From Marsupella aquatica (lineage: Eukaryota > Marchantiophyta), in contig OZ316894.1 of the NCBI GenBank assembly GCA_973895155.1, positions 3,348,001 to 3,412,000 of the forward strand: a stretch of 64,000 nt of DNA. The letters are read 5' to 3'. Below, one piece after another: positions 32,088 to 41,744 of this stretch (positions are counted from its first letter, which is position 1; the number at the start of each line of letters is the position of its first letter). The notes under the pieces are model-generated. The model saw nothing but the letters and a program-made list of their open reading frames with translations, did no database searches and was not told the origin of the DNA. Position numbers and translations under genes: made by a program.

Positions 32088-33422
32088 TGTGGTGATGGCT
32101 TGATTCCTTTTAATGGTAGTTGAGGCTTATATACTAGTAAGTATAGTAGGAAACGACAAAGCACATTTCTGCGGCATGCAAAGTGGGGCTGGGTGGAGAG
32201 AGCATGCAAATCCGGAATTCAATTTTAGGGTTTGCACTTAGGATTTAGGTTTTCCTTGCTATTTGGTTAACTGCAAATTTTCCTTTGTATTTGCTTTTTC
32301 CTTTGTTAAACTGTGCAGTAATGGAATTGTGCAGTTTGTGCAGTTATGGGTGGTAATATACTCGTGCATTGGTTAAGTGCACATGCAGCTTTGTAAAGTA
32401 AATTTTTCTTGGTTACGGTGTGCAGTTATGCGGATGTGCGCTTAGGTTTTGCAGTTATGGTTAAGTGCAAATTTTCCTTTGTAACTGGAATCTCCTTGAC
32501 AGAGTTTGCACTTAAAGAGGGTTTTGCGGTTATGGAGCGTGCACTTAGCGGTTTGAGTTTTCTTCGATGTTTTGTCGATGTATCTGGCAGCGATGTTGCG
32601 CTTTCTCTCGAGCTTGGCCTGCTCGTGCGTTTCTGCTGCTATCTTCACGTCCTCCGCTTCAAATTCTTCTCTCGCTTTCCTTATGCTGCTTTCAATTTCG
32701 CCTTCTTCTCTTATCTCTTTATATCAGCTGCTTCAATGTCGGGGCTCTCATTCTTATGGTGTCCCTTTTGAATTCCTTCATCGAGTTGTGACAGCATCGG
32801 CTATCTTCGGCTTCAGGTTTCTACTCGCTCTGGGTTTTGCCTGCTTCTCTTCTCACTGTATTTTCCCCTCGCTAAGTCGAAGTCCTGGGGCCGATGCTGC
32901 TTTCAATCTTTCTATTCCTTCTATTTTATGTCACTTTCGCATCGATCTGGCTACCCTGCAGGTTTGCGATTCCTAGCAAATTTGAGTCTATTCTGCTTCT
33001 CTGCATAAAAGAAATCTAATCTCAAGTGAATTCTGCGAGCGTTTCTTCTTCTACGGCCTCAAGACCATCCTGGCGCTCTTCCTGCTAGATCATCTGCACA
33101 TTTTTCAGGTTTCTGCCGAGCTCGTGCGCCTCTTCATCGTGGTGTCCTTAGCCGATCCTGTTCAATTTTTGGGGTCTCCTCAATTTTTGAAAGTTCTTAT
33201 GGCCTCCTCATTGTCTTTTCTTCCCTCTGTCCTTATCTTCTCTTTTGCTATTCAATTTTTCCTCTCAATCTCCTTAGCCCTTGCTCAAGTAAAAACGAGA
33301 CGTGCGTACTCTAGTGCCAATCACGCTGTATCCATTCGGCATTTAAAACAAATTCACAATCTTCCATGGTCTGTTCTCTCCTTTCTTCTTGGCTCCATTG
33401 GTAAGTCCTCGTGCTGATAACG
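32088..33422 (-). other. Unusually long (1.3 kb) Copia leader
   Basis: Between the 5' LTR and gag ATG lie 1,335 bp without a gag-like frame; most Copia leaders are far shorter. Right after the LTR the minus strand reads CGTTATCAGCACGAGG, placed as a primer binding site and sharing TATCAG with initiator-Met tRNA sites. The rest has repeated TTATGG/GTGCA(C/G)TTA motifs (32,330-32,560) and CT-rich tracts on the plus strand. It could be captured host sequence; I recognise no domain. Confidence 0.55.
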
Positions 33423-33514
33423 TGTGATAATGGAATGAGAATGAATAGGTGAATAGCCATGAGTGGTGGTACATATAGTCATGTCTGGTGACCGGCTGGA
33501 GGTAGAGTCTAACA
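33423..33514 (-). repeat. 5' LTR (right), 92 bp
   Basis: Identical to the left LTR and followed by the TTTAT target duplication. It should carry the element's promoter, but at 92 bp there is little room for one. Confidence 0.93.
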
Positions 33515-33519
33515 TTTAT

Positions 33520-34850
33520 GGTTTTCTTGACATTGTTGGGTCGATTGAAATAGGGTGCTCATTAGTTGCGAAAGTATTTCATTTGCCGCGGTTCTTTATT
33601 GGATGATTTTATGGACTCGATATAATTGGCTGCTGCAAGGGGTACGTGATGTATGTGTACAGGGATACAATATACCGTACTGGTACATAGACATTAGATG
33701 GTTTATCAAATAAGGCTGTACCTGTAGTACCTTACTTGGTACATGGCAGGCCTGAGAGATTTGTGCTATGGGGAGGGGATCTTGCAAGGGGCGTCTATTT
33801 TTGTTTTTACTTTTCTCTTGAGATGGAGGTGAAGTCATGGGGCCAAGGTGGATCCTTGCACAGCCCCCTCCCTCTTTGCCTGTTTTTTTGGAGGTGGGGC
33901 GGGATGGGGTGCATTTTGGCTTTTTCATTTTTGGATGGGGGGAATCATAGGGCCTCCCACATTGCTTCTTTTTGGCCCCCATTAAAACTTTACCTTATCT
34001 TTGTCTCCCAATTTATTTTCTTTGCATTGGTTCTTTACAATCTACCAACACATTTGACATTAACAACACCTTGTATCTGATTTCCATATTTTCTTTTTTC
34101 AAGATGGGGAGCACGGTTTGGCAAGGAGGGAGAGGGAGAGAGAGGAGGGAATTGTAAGCTAAGGGGGGTTTGGGGAGGGAAATAAAAACTTGTATGCTCA
34201 ACACCTTGTTAAGAATTGACTCAAGTTCCTGACTTCTAGTTAGTTTGGCCTTAGTAGGGTTAGTTAACCTTGGATTACATTAGGATAAGATCCGCTTAGT
34301 TTAGGCCTACACATCTCGGCCCCCTTGGGGGGTATAGGTTGGCGGGAGAGCATTCTCTCTCTCATTTTTCACATGTATTTCTCATGAGCTATGGATCCTT
34401 CAGGAGTTTCTCCATCGTGGTGTCTTGTTGATGTAGTGTGAGATTGAGAGCTCTCATGTTCCGCATTGTTGTCTAGTCCAGAGCTGACGGCTTCTTACAC
34501 ACCTTTGCTCAACCTGTCCTCATGTTTAAATTAGCCTTAATCAGAGTGGCTCTCTCCCAACTGTGTCGTAGCTCTTGCCTCAACTCTTGCTCCAACTCTC
34601 CCTAATCATTTATGCCTTCTATCCAATGTTGTCAACTGGTAGTCATCCACGCTTGCAACCAGCGGCACCATTTGACAACCTGGATTGTGTGCAACAATAA
34701 CATTACACAAGGACAACACTTTTCACATTCAAGTACAACTCTTCACAATGGCACACTTTCCACAACTTACCATGTAATGTCTTTCCATGCCAAGAACACG
34801 TTTGCAACAACTACCTGATTGCAAAGACGACTGTGCAATGCACAGACATT
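33520..34850. other. Intergenic, no gene recognised
   Basis: Short Gly- or Lys-rich frames only. A stretch around 34,280-34,500 (GATCCGCTTAG ... CATCGTGGTGTCTTGTTGAT) has the flavour of an old LTR, but no partner copy lies in the window. Confidence 0.4.
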
Positions 34851-34884
34851 AGGCTAGTGAGATATATAGGCTAGTGAGATATAT
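34851..34884. repeat. 17-bp direct duplication
   Basis: AGGCTAGTGAGATATAT occurs twice in tandem. Confidence 0.85.
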
Positions 34885-35339
34885 GAATAATCTCAGTCTC
34901 TTATAAAAATGTGTTGTATAGAATCATTATAGTAACAATTTAAGACAATTAGCCAATAAGATGTTCAAATGAACCAAAATTTTGATCTTTGATCTACAGT
35001 AATGGAAGTAGAAAAGGTGGGTTAGTTATTGCAGTTGGCCACTCAATTTGTTTCTGACTAGTTAAATACCAGTGCATATTCTAAAGATCTTGAGGTTAGA
35101 CAAAGATGTACTGAAGTGTAGGTGAGGCAAGGAAATTCTGTGGCAAGGAGGTGTTGGTGAGGCAAGGAAAAATTCTCAAGACATGGGAGTCATTGAGACT
35201 AGCCAGTGTCATCAAAGGTGTTTTGTATGCCACAAAAGTGCTGTTGAAGCAAAGCCAAGTCACCATTGTAAACAAATGCAAATGATGGAATAAACTGTTA
35301 TCCTTTGTTGCCGGCCACCAACTAAAAATAATACAATGG

Positions 35340-35660
35340 ATACGTGGACCCCCGCGATTTAAAAAAAAGAGGGATGGTCCGGATGTGCCAAGAGCACAGA
35401 CCCCGCCATGCAAGGAAAAACCGAGGGCCAAGCAGCTTGTGCCGAGAGCACGGACCCCAATGGCCAGGAAAAATAGAAGGCATGCAGGGGTGGGGCAGGC
35501 CCAAGCACAGACCCCACATAGGAAGACAAAAAGAGTGTGTGAGGGGGGGGGGGGGGGGTTGCGTGGGCCCACATAGGAAGAAAAAAGAGGACCGGCAGGC
35601 CGCAAGCTTGGACCCATGCAGGGAGACAAAAGGGTGGGGGCATCGCCATGAGGGAGGACT
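35340..35660. repeat. G-rich degenerate repeats with a 16-G run
   Basis: Units of the type GAGCACxGACCCC, GCCAxGxAxGGAAAAA and CCCACATAGGAAGAxAAAA recur at 35,390-35,625, with an uninterrupted G16 at 35,543-35,558 and further GGGG blocks. Overlapping frames on both strands reflect the GC-rich repeat. Confidence 0.6.
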
Positions 35661-36178
35661 GTGTGAGGGAAGCGTAATAGATGGGGCCACGTGGATGGGG
35701 AAGGATAATCCAGAAGAAACTTTTAATGGATCCAATGGTCCAACAAAAGAGCTCAAAACTCAACGGCCAAGATTTCTTTATGCTTTTCTCACTTTCACAT
35801 CCAAACATGGGAGAGAAAGGTGTAACTTTATATTATATTGAACAGCTTTTCGTATATGGGCTACCTTGGTGAACTCATTTTACATCTAACCTTGTTTGTT
35901 GTATTGTATACACGTTGTAAAACCATGGCAGTGTTTGTTCTAATTTCAAGTAACTTTAGTGGCAATGTATTTAGAAACTGTTTAAGTGAAACAGACAGAC
36001 CCCCCTCCCTCCTTTTTTAAGTTCCCTTTTTCCTTCCCTTCTGCTTTCTCTTTTCCATTTTCTGCCGCCCTGGCCCTCCTCCCCCCCTGCCCTCTTGTGA
36101 ATCTTTCTCCCGTCCCCACCCTTACGTTGTTTTCCTATGTGAAGTATGGGGAATCCAACTCTCATGTTTTGTCTTATT
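35661..36178. other. Intergenic, pyrimidine-rich
   Basis: A CT-rich stretch lies at 36,000-36,115. No gene seen. Confidence 0.5.
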
Positions 36179-36354
36179 CATATTTGTGTATCATGAATTT
36201 TTATTTGAATGTACCTTAACAAGGGGCATCCTTTGTATCACATAGACTTTTAATTCATTTTTGGACCATATTTGTGTATCATGAATTTTTATTTGAATGT
36301 ACCTTAACAAGGGGCATCCTTTGTATCACAAAGACTTTTAATTCATTTTTGGAC
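36179..36354. repeat. 88-bp tandem duplication, nearly identical copies
   Basis: CATATTTGTGTATCATGAAT to TTAATTCATTTTTGGAC at 36,179-36,266 and 36,267-36,354 differ at only a few bases, so the duplication is recent. Confidence 0.9.
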
Positions 36355-36586
36355 CCCTTTAAATTTTTGGTATTCTAGTGTTTTGAATTTATTTTGGCAG
36401 CCCCCTTAATTTGTATAATTTGTAAAGTACTAGAGAGAAACTAAGGGCTTCATTTTCTACAGCTTTTAAGTATACTCATGAGTGAGAGGAATGATTCTAA
36501 GAAATGTCAGCACATCCTGTCTTAAGCTCCCCTTGTGACTTTCTTTCCTAAGTTTATGGTTTTTATTGAGATACACACTGAAATAT

Positions 36587-36779
36587 GTGCACAACTCGTA
36601 GGATCTTTGTGTAATAAAATTGTACTTTCCATTGGTCACTATGTACTTTTATTGCATGTGCTTTATTTATATTATTTGATTTCATTGTGCACAACTCGTA
36701 GCAATTTTGTTTATACTTTCCATTTGGTCACTATGTGCTTTTATTGAGTGTACTTTATTTATATTATTTGATTTCATTC
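36587..36779. repeat. ~100-bp tandem duplication
   Basis: GTGCACAACTCGTAG, TTTCCATTxGGTCACTATGT and CTTTATTTATATTATTTGAT occur at 36,587-36,686 and again at 36,687-36,779 with small indels. Confidence 0.85.
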
Positions 36780-37301
36780 ACATTTAATATGTATTCTAGT
36801 CTTACTCTTTAATTTTGTCCACTTAATATCACTTCAAGACAAAAAGTAAAGCATGTTCCAGGATGAGCATGCTATATGGGGAATTGCAAGGAAGCTCCCC
36901 CTTCCTGAGTGGTACTGTTCATATAGAATAGAATATTAATAAATCAATTGTAAGGGTATCTTACCACTCTTTTCGAGTTCTTTGATCTGGTTATCATAAA
37001 TAGATTATTCCCCTCCCGAAAAGAGCGTAGGCACATTTTTCATTCATGCATTTTGTTTGTAGGTTGGAAGATTACAAGGTCGGGAAGCAATTGGAAAGAT
37101 TGGAAGGAAAACAAAGTCAAGGGGAGTGAAAGGTGGGCAAAGGAGTATACAACCTAAATCGACCATTCTGAAACATTACCTTTCACTTAAATAACAACAT
37201 ATCTTTCTGACTCGGATTTACTACATTGTCAAGTTTTTTTTGGTATTATACATATCTTGCCACTGATTTTTTCCTATTTGTCACTACTCTTTTTGTTCAT
37301 A
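36780..37301. other. AT-rich intergenic, no gene recognised
   Basis: Nothing beyond AT-rich sequence left of the MITE. Confidence 0.5.
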
Positions 37302-37632
37302 GGTTGAGAAAACTAACCTGGGTTAGCTCCTTCACATCCAGTGGCTCTCATCACACACAGTTTCATGATCAGAAGGCTTGGGTCTATCTCCCTCAAGGTG
37401 ACTTTGACCATCATTAGGAGGACAAGAGCAAAAGCTATGCATAGGGACAGGCTAGCTTTGGACAAAGGCTGTGCGTAGGATGGGAGGACAGGACCACCCG
37501 GCACACTCCTTGGTCAACTGACCCAAGGGTGGTCAAGGTCACCTTGAGGGAGACACTGGGCGTTTCATTATGATACTGGGTGATGCTACCCATTGGATGT
37601 GAAGGGGCTAACCTAGGTTAGTTTTCTTAACC
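37302..37632. mobile_element. Foldback MITE, 331 bp, TA target duplication
   Basis: The two ends are inverted copies: GGTTGAGAAAACTAACCTGG at 37,302 and, reverse-complemented, GGTTAAGAAAACTAACCTAG from 37,632. Similarity continues inwards for over 100 bp (TTCACATCCAxTGG, ATCAC, TCTCCCTCAAGGTGACxTTG and ACCA). TA flanks both ends (37,300-37,301 and 37,633-37,634). This fits a non-autonomous Tc1/mariner-type element, although the tips do not match the classical Stowaway end I know. Confidence 0.8.
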
Positions 37633-38575
37633 TACAAAAAAAACAATGGCATTGGGTTAAACGAAAAAATCTGTGGTAAATATGATTGTATTATGCCAAA
37701 AAAGAGTGACAATCTAATAAATCTCAGATCTTTGTAATGCTCACCTTTTAGGGTGTTAAAAAAGTGCTAGGTCTAATGGAGTCAAACATTATTCTCCATT
37801 TGAGCATCATCTTCTGGCCACTCCCAAACAAGAAAAGAAAAAAAACCAGCCCAAGAAATATAGTCTTTACACAGGGGATACAAGTTTGAGGGGTATGAAC
37901 AAGCCCTTAACAAGCAAATCATGTTGCTTTCTACTAGTTTGCCACTAAAGATACTAGCCTGAGTGCACATTCTTGTGAGCATAAATAGAGTTGATTCAAG
38001 CCTCTTGCCCATTCACCTATTTGGGTTCAATTGATTTCTAGTGACTCACACACTACACAAAATTCAGAGATTCACCCTGCCCCCAATCCCCATTTCCCCC
38101 TCAATTGTACCCCACGAGTCATGGTCTACAGACTTCACCCTTGACTGTAGGCCCAGAAGAGTAGGTTCACGTTACAATCATATAATTAGATTCAAAATTT
38201 CTGATTTGCCACAGTTTTAAAAATATTTATCACGTAAGTATGGGATTAAGTTAGTTTAAGATTTTTACTAAGTTAAGAATATCACGCTCAAATGAGTGGC
38301 TTACAGGTTTTTTCCTTAGCTTTGTTGTCCACCTTGGTAAGGTTTGTGTTAAACCACAACTGCCCCTTCAAGAGCTACATACTTAGAATCCTAAGTATGT
38401 AATTTCACTATTAAATAACAACAAATTGTTCCCAAATTGTGGAGCAGACTAGCACCTTAAAGGAAAGAAGTGAGTGAAATGTGGAACGGGAGAACTCTTG
38501 GACACTTTGCCTTGTTAGATGGACAATTTGCTTTACACCTTGATCAACCAGGGCTAAACCTTAAATGATTGTCCT
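37633..38575. other. Intergenic, no gene recognised
   Basis: AT-rich, with no supported frame. A CCTAAGTATG/CATACTTAGG inverted pair lies at about 38,378-38,400. Confidence 0.45.
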
Positions 38576-38842
38576 AACCATGGTTAAGTGTCATTGAATT
38601 AGCCGTAGAGGCAGCTGATGGTGAGAGAGATGTGAGAAATGATCATCTAACCATGGTCGAGTCTCGATGAAATGAACCATACAGGCAGCTGATCGTGAGA
38701 GAGATGTGAGAAATGATCATCTTAACCATGATGAAGTCTTGATGAAATGAACCATACAGGTGGCTGATTTTGAGAGAGATGTGACAAACTAATATCATAA
38801 CCATGGTTAAGTCTCGATCAAATTGACCATACAGGTGGCTTA
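38576..38842. repeat. Minisatellite, four units of ~75 bp
   Basis: AACCATGGTTAAGTCTCGAT, then GAAATGAACCATACAGG and GGCTGATxxTGAGAGAGATG, recurs at 38,576, 38,649, 38,724 and 38,799. Confidence 0.88.
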
Positions 38843-38907
38843 GGGCTAGGATCCACGGCGTTGGGAGTGAGGAGTACAGACATGTGTCAGAATGTGACAG
38901 TACAGTG

Positions 38908-39265
38908 CATTCTCATTGGCTCTAAGTCAAAACTCATACATTTAAAATACCACATACACCCTGGCATACAGTGTATTTGGGCCCATGGGGTAACCAGAGG
39001 AAGTGATAGTACTCCCTGCCCCTGGCCCATGGAACCTAGCCCTGAGCCAATTAGATTGCAGCTTTTCCAGGGAGTGAGGGGTGTACAAATACTATAGTAG
39101 GGAGTATGATTTTCCCTCACACTTCCTCTTAAACTTCAGAGGTATGCCCTGCCTCTATAAAGTAATTAGTAGAGGGCATTGTCATTGGCTCCAAGTCAAA
39201 ATTCATACATTAAAAATAATGTGTATACATTGGCATAGGGCATATTTGAGCCCCAGGGGGTGTCA
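38908..39265. repeat. Direct repeat pair ~265 bp apart
   Basis: CATTCTCATTGGCTCTAAGT to the GGGCCCATGGGG region (38,908-38,985) matches CATTGTCATTGGCTCCAAGT to GAGCCCCAGGGGG (39,177-39,260). Confidence 0.7.
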
Positions 39266-39720
39266 GAGGGTCATTGTGAAGTGCAAGGAAACAACAATTT
39301 TTTTTGTCACATGACCACTAATTTTTCTATCTCCAATTGACTTGCTAGCAAGAACCTGGTCGATAACATACATTTTTGGGACTCCTCTTTTTGCTACAGA
39401 ACTTGCTAGCCATCTGGATTCTTAAAAAAACACAAAGAATATAAAAGGCAGCAAAAAGCAAAAGAAATTTAAAATCACTAGTGTCTTGCTAACAACATTC
39501 TAATCAGTGCTAACGTAATTCTTGTCAGGAAGAAAGGTTAGAGGTGTGTAACCTTCTCTACTAGGTGCCACCATTTCCATGACCCTTTGCCTAGAAAATC
39601 TGGCCCCATAATCTTTTTCCCGGGAAGGTATTAGTGTGATAATGACGGATGGGGTTGGGGTACCGTAGGAAACCTGTTCCCACAAAGCTCAGAAAAACTT
39701 CTCTACTGCCTCGGATCAGT

Positions 39721-40180
39721 ATTTCCTCACTTTCTGGTCGCAGGGTCACAGACTGGTAACCCAAGACCAATCCGTCATTACCCTATAAGCATTTCTTCAC
39801 TTTCTGGTCACAGGGTTACAGACTAGTAACCCAAGACCAATCCATCATTACCCTATGAACATTTCCTCACTTTCTGGTCACTGGGTTACATACTAGTAAC
39901 CCAAGACCAATCCGTCATTATCCTATAAACATTTCCTCACTTTCTGGTCGCAGGGTTACAAACTAGTAACCCAAGACCAATCCGTCATTACCCTATAAAC
40001 ATTTCCTCACTTTCTGGTCATAGGGTTACAGACTAGTAACCCGAGACCAATCCACCATTACCCTATAAGCATTTCTTCACTTTCTGGTCATAGGGTTACA
40101 GACTAGTAACCCTAGATCAATCTGGCCTTACCCTATACAGACCAGTAACCCAAGATCAATCTGGCATTACCCTATACAAA
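39721..40180. repeat. 70-bp minisatellite with a conserved hairpin in each unit
   Basis: Six full units start at exactly 39,721, 39,791, 39,861, 39,931, 40,001 and 40,071, plus a partial unit. Each has ATTTCCTCACTTTCTGGTC, a palindromic GGGTTACAGACTAGTAACCC (7-bp stem, 6-nt loop) and AGACCAATCCGTCATTACCC. The stem is intact in most copies; differences fall mainly in the loop (AGACTA, ATACTA, AAACTA). No gene frame. Confidence 0.92.
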
Positions 40181-40690
40181 GTTTCTGTTTATCACATTAT
40201 ACAATAAAGTTATCCGCAATGTGAGTGATTAAGGGCGACTGGTCGTGACTTGTACCTAAATTAAAGGGTGAGTTAACTTAAATGGAAACTTCAAGTACTC
40301 AGGGGCGAGAAACAGGGTGAATCCCGTTTTTTGTCCTTCCAACAGTGTCGGGCCCTTCTCACCGCGAGTTAGTGTCAGCCGCGAGTTAGTGCCAGCCGTG
40401 AGTTAGTGCCAGGACGTTCTGCTCTTTCCTGCCCAGGCCCATCATGCCTCCAATGTTGCATCGTGCCTTCCTGCTCAGGCCCGACATTGCTCAAGCCCTC
40501 CATAGCTTCAAGCTGCTGATCGAGCACTGCCTAGCTTCCTTGCCTCCATTGCTCCACACTGCATCGTGCCCCTGATTGTGCCTCCATCGCTGCTGCTCAG
40601 GCCCGACATTGCCCAGCCCTCCATAGCTTCGAGCTGCTGAGCACTGCAGCCCAGCTTTGGTTCCTCCATCGCTCCATCCTTGCCTCCATC
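40181..40690. repeat. GC-richer degenerate repeats
   Basis: CGCGAGTTAGTG(C/T)CAGCC occurs three times (40,362-40,410). Two ~110-bp units follow, sharing GCCCGACATTGC, CCCTCCATAGCTTC and AGCTGCTGAxxGAGCACTGC (40,478-40,530 and 40,600-40,655). Confidence 0.7.
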
Positions 40691-41744
40691 GGGTATCTTC
40701 TAACTCAAGTGGGAGGTTAACTCTCTTAACTCACCTGCTTATTTACTTAACTCAGTTCTTACAAGGGAACTTTAGGAGAGTTTAAGGAAACTCACTTAAA
40801 AGACCAAATAGGGACTCTGGCCTTGAGTTTGGCCCCTTTACATTAAGGATAACTTTAATACCTCTTGTAAGAGAGAGTGATCTTACTCCCTGCCCCGGGA
40901 CCATGGAACCTAGCCATTATCGTTAGAGCGAGAGAGATCTGAGGCTCGAGAAAATGTTGAAGGTGAGACTGGGAGACCGGGAGTCCCGAGCCACCTAGGG
41001 CTTTTCTTCGGTATTGAAGGAAATCTTCAAAAATTCGTCGTCTTCTCCTGTCATGAATCCATAGACTGCTGCTCTCTCATTTCGTTCGGATGCAATTTTG
41101 GCCGATTAAACAGGGTGATTATCCCTCAAAACTGTCGTGTCTGAATACCAAACATTCAGTCTCTGTCTTTGTAATTGTCGTTGATTTTCCTCTGAAATTC
41201 AAATATTCACTATCTGTTTTGTCGCGTTTTCTGTGTTGGCATTCATTCATTCATACTTTCTGGACCGGAAAGTTATTTTCTCACGTTTCTAATTGCTTTT
41301 GTGCTGCGATTCTGAAATAAAATTCAAATTCTCTCGGTCTGAAATGCCTTCAACCGAGACGGCAGTCTTTAATCTCCCTCTCCGTCCCTTTGGTCTTCGA
41401 ATTCGAGCTCAATCCCTCTGCTATTCGTGGAATATGAGCTCGATTCAGTTTTTCTCAGTTTGTCGTGGAATTTAAGTTCAATTCAGTGTCTCTCGGCTCT
41501 GATATCCATTTTCTTAATCCCTACGTTTGCTTCTCTGTGTCGTGAAGTTTTGGAAGGAAAAAGAAAAAATTCTGCCTGAAGTTCTTCGACAAAGACTTTA
41601 CTGTGCGTGGTATTTTTCTCTCGTTACTATGTTAATAGCGGAACTTGAGCTCAATTTATTCGGGAAGTCGAAAAGAGAAACATTGCACTGAACGAAGATA
41701 TGTATGAACAGGGACCCTGAGGTAGAGGGAGACTCTGGGGAGGG
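40691..41744 (+). promoter_or_regulatory. Upstream region and probable 5' UTR of the helicase gene
   Basis: The 600 bp before the ATG are TCTC-rich, as in many plant 5' leaders, with several short upstream ATGs (for example 41,090 and 41,345) closed by stops. The exact transcription start and any leader intron cannot be set from sequence alone. Confidence 0.35.

Larger units (their letters stand above)
28835..33514 (-). mobile_element. Copia LTR retrotransposon, non-autonomous (protease and integrase deleted)
   Basis: A 4,680-bp element bounded by identical 92-bp LTRs (28,835-28,926 and 33,423-33,514) and a perfect 5-bp target duplication TTTAT (28,830-28,834 and 33,515-33,519). Coding order on the minus strand is gag, an RG-rich tail, then directly reverse transcriptase and RNase H. 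This pol order with integrase upstream of RT is Copia type, and the GRPLGSKDKQPRRR motif that normally follows integrase survives. The zinc knuckle, protease and integrase are absent: only about 0.3 kb separate gag from RT. The pol frame has two internal stops. Identical LTRs suggest recent insertion, so its proteins were presumably supplied by another copy. The short LTRs fit the Ale/Retrofit-like lineages. Confidence 0.92.

Noticed and set aside
35096-35841. Several 140-177-codon frames on both strands
   Set aside because: They come from the G-rich degenerate repeat and lack any domain; overlapping frames on both strands are a composition effect.
39721-40180. Regular repeats considered as a CRISPR-like array
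   Set aside because: Units are contiguous 70-bp copies without unique spacers, and the host is a eukaryote.
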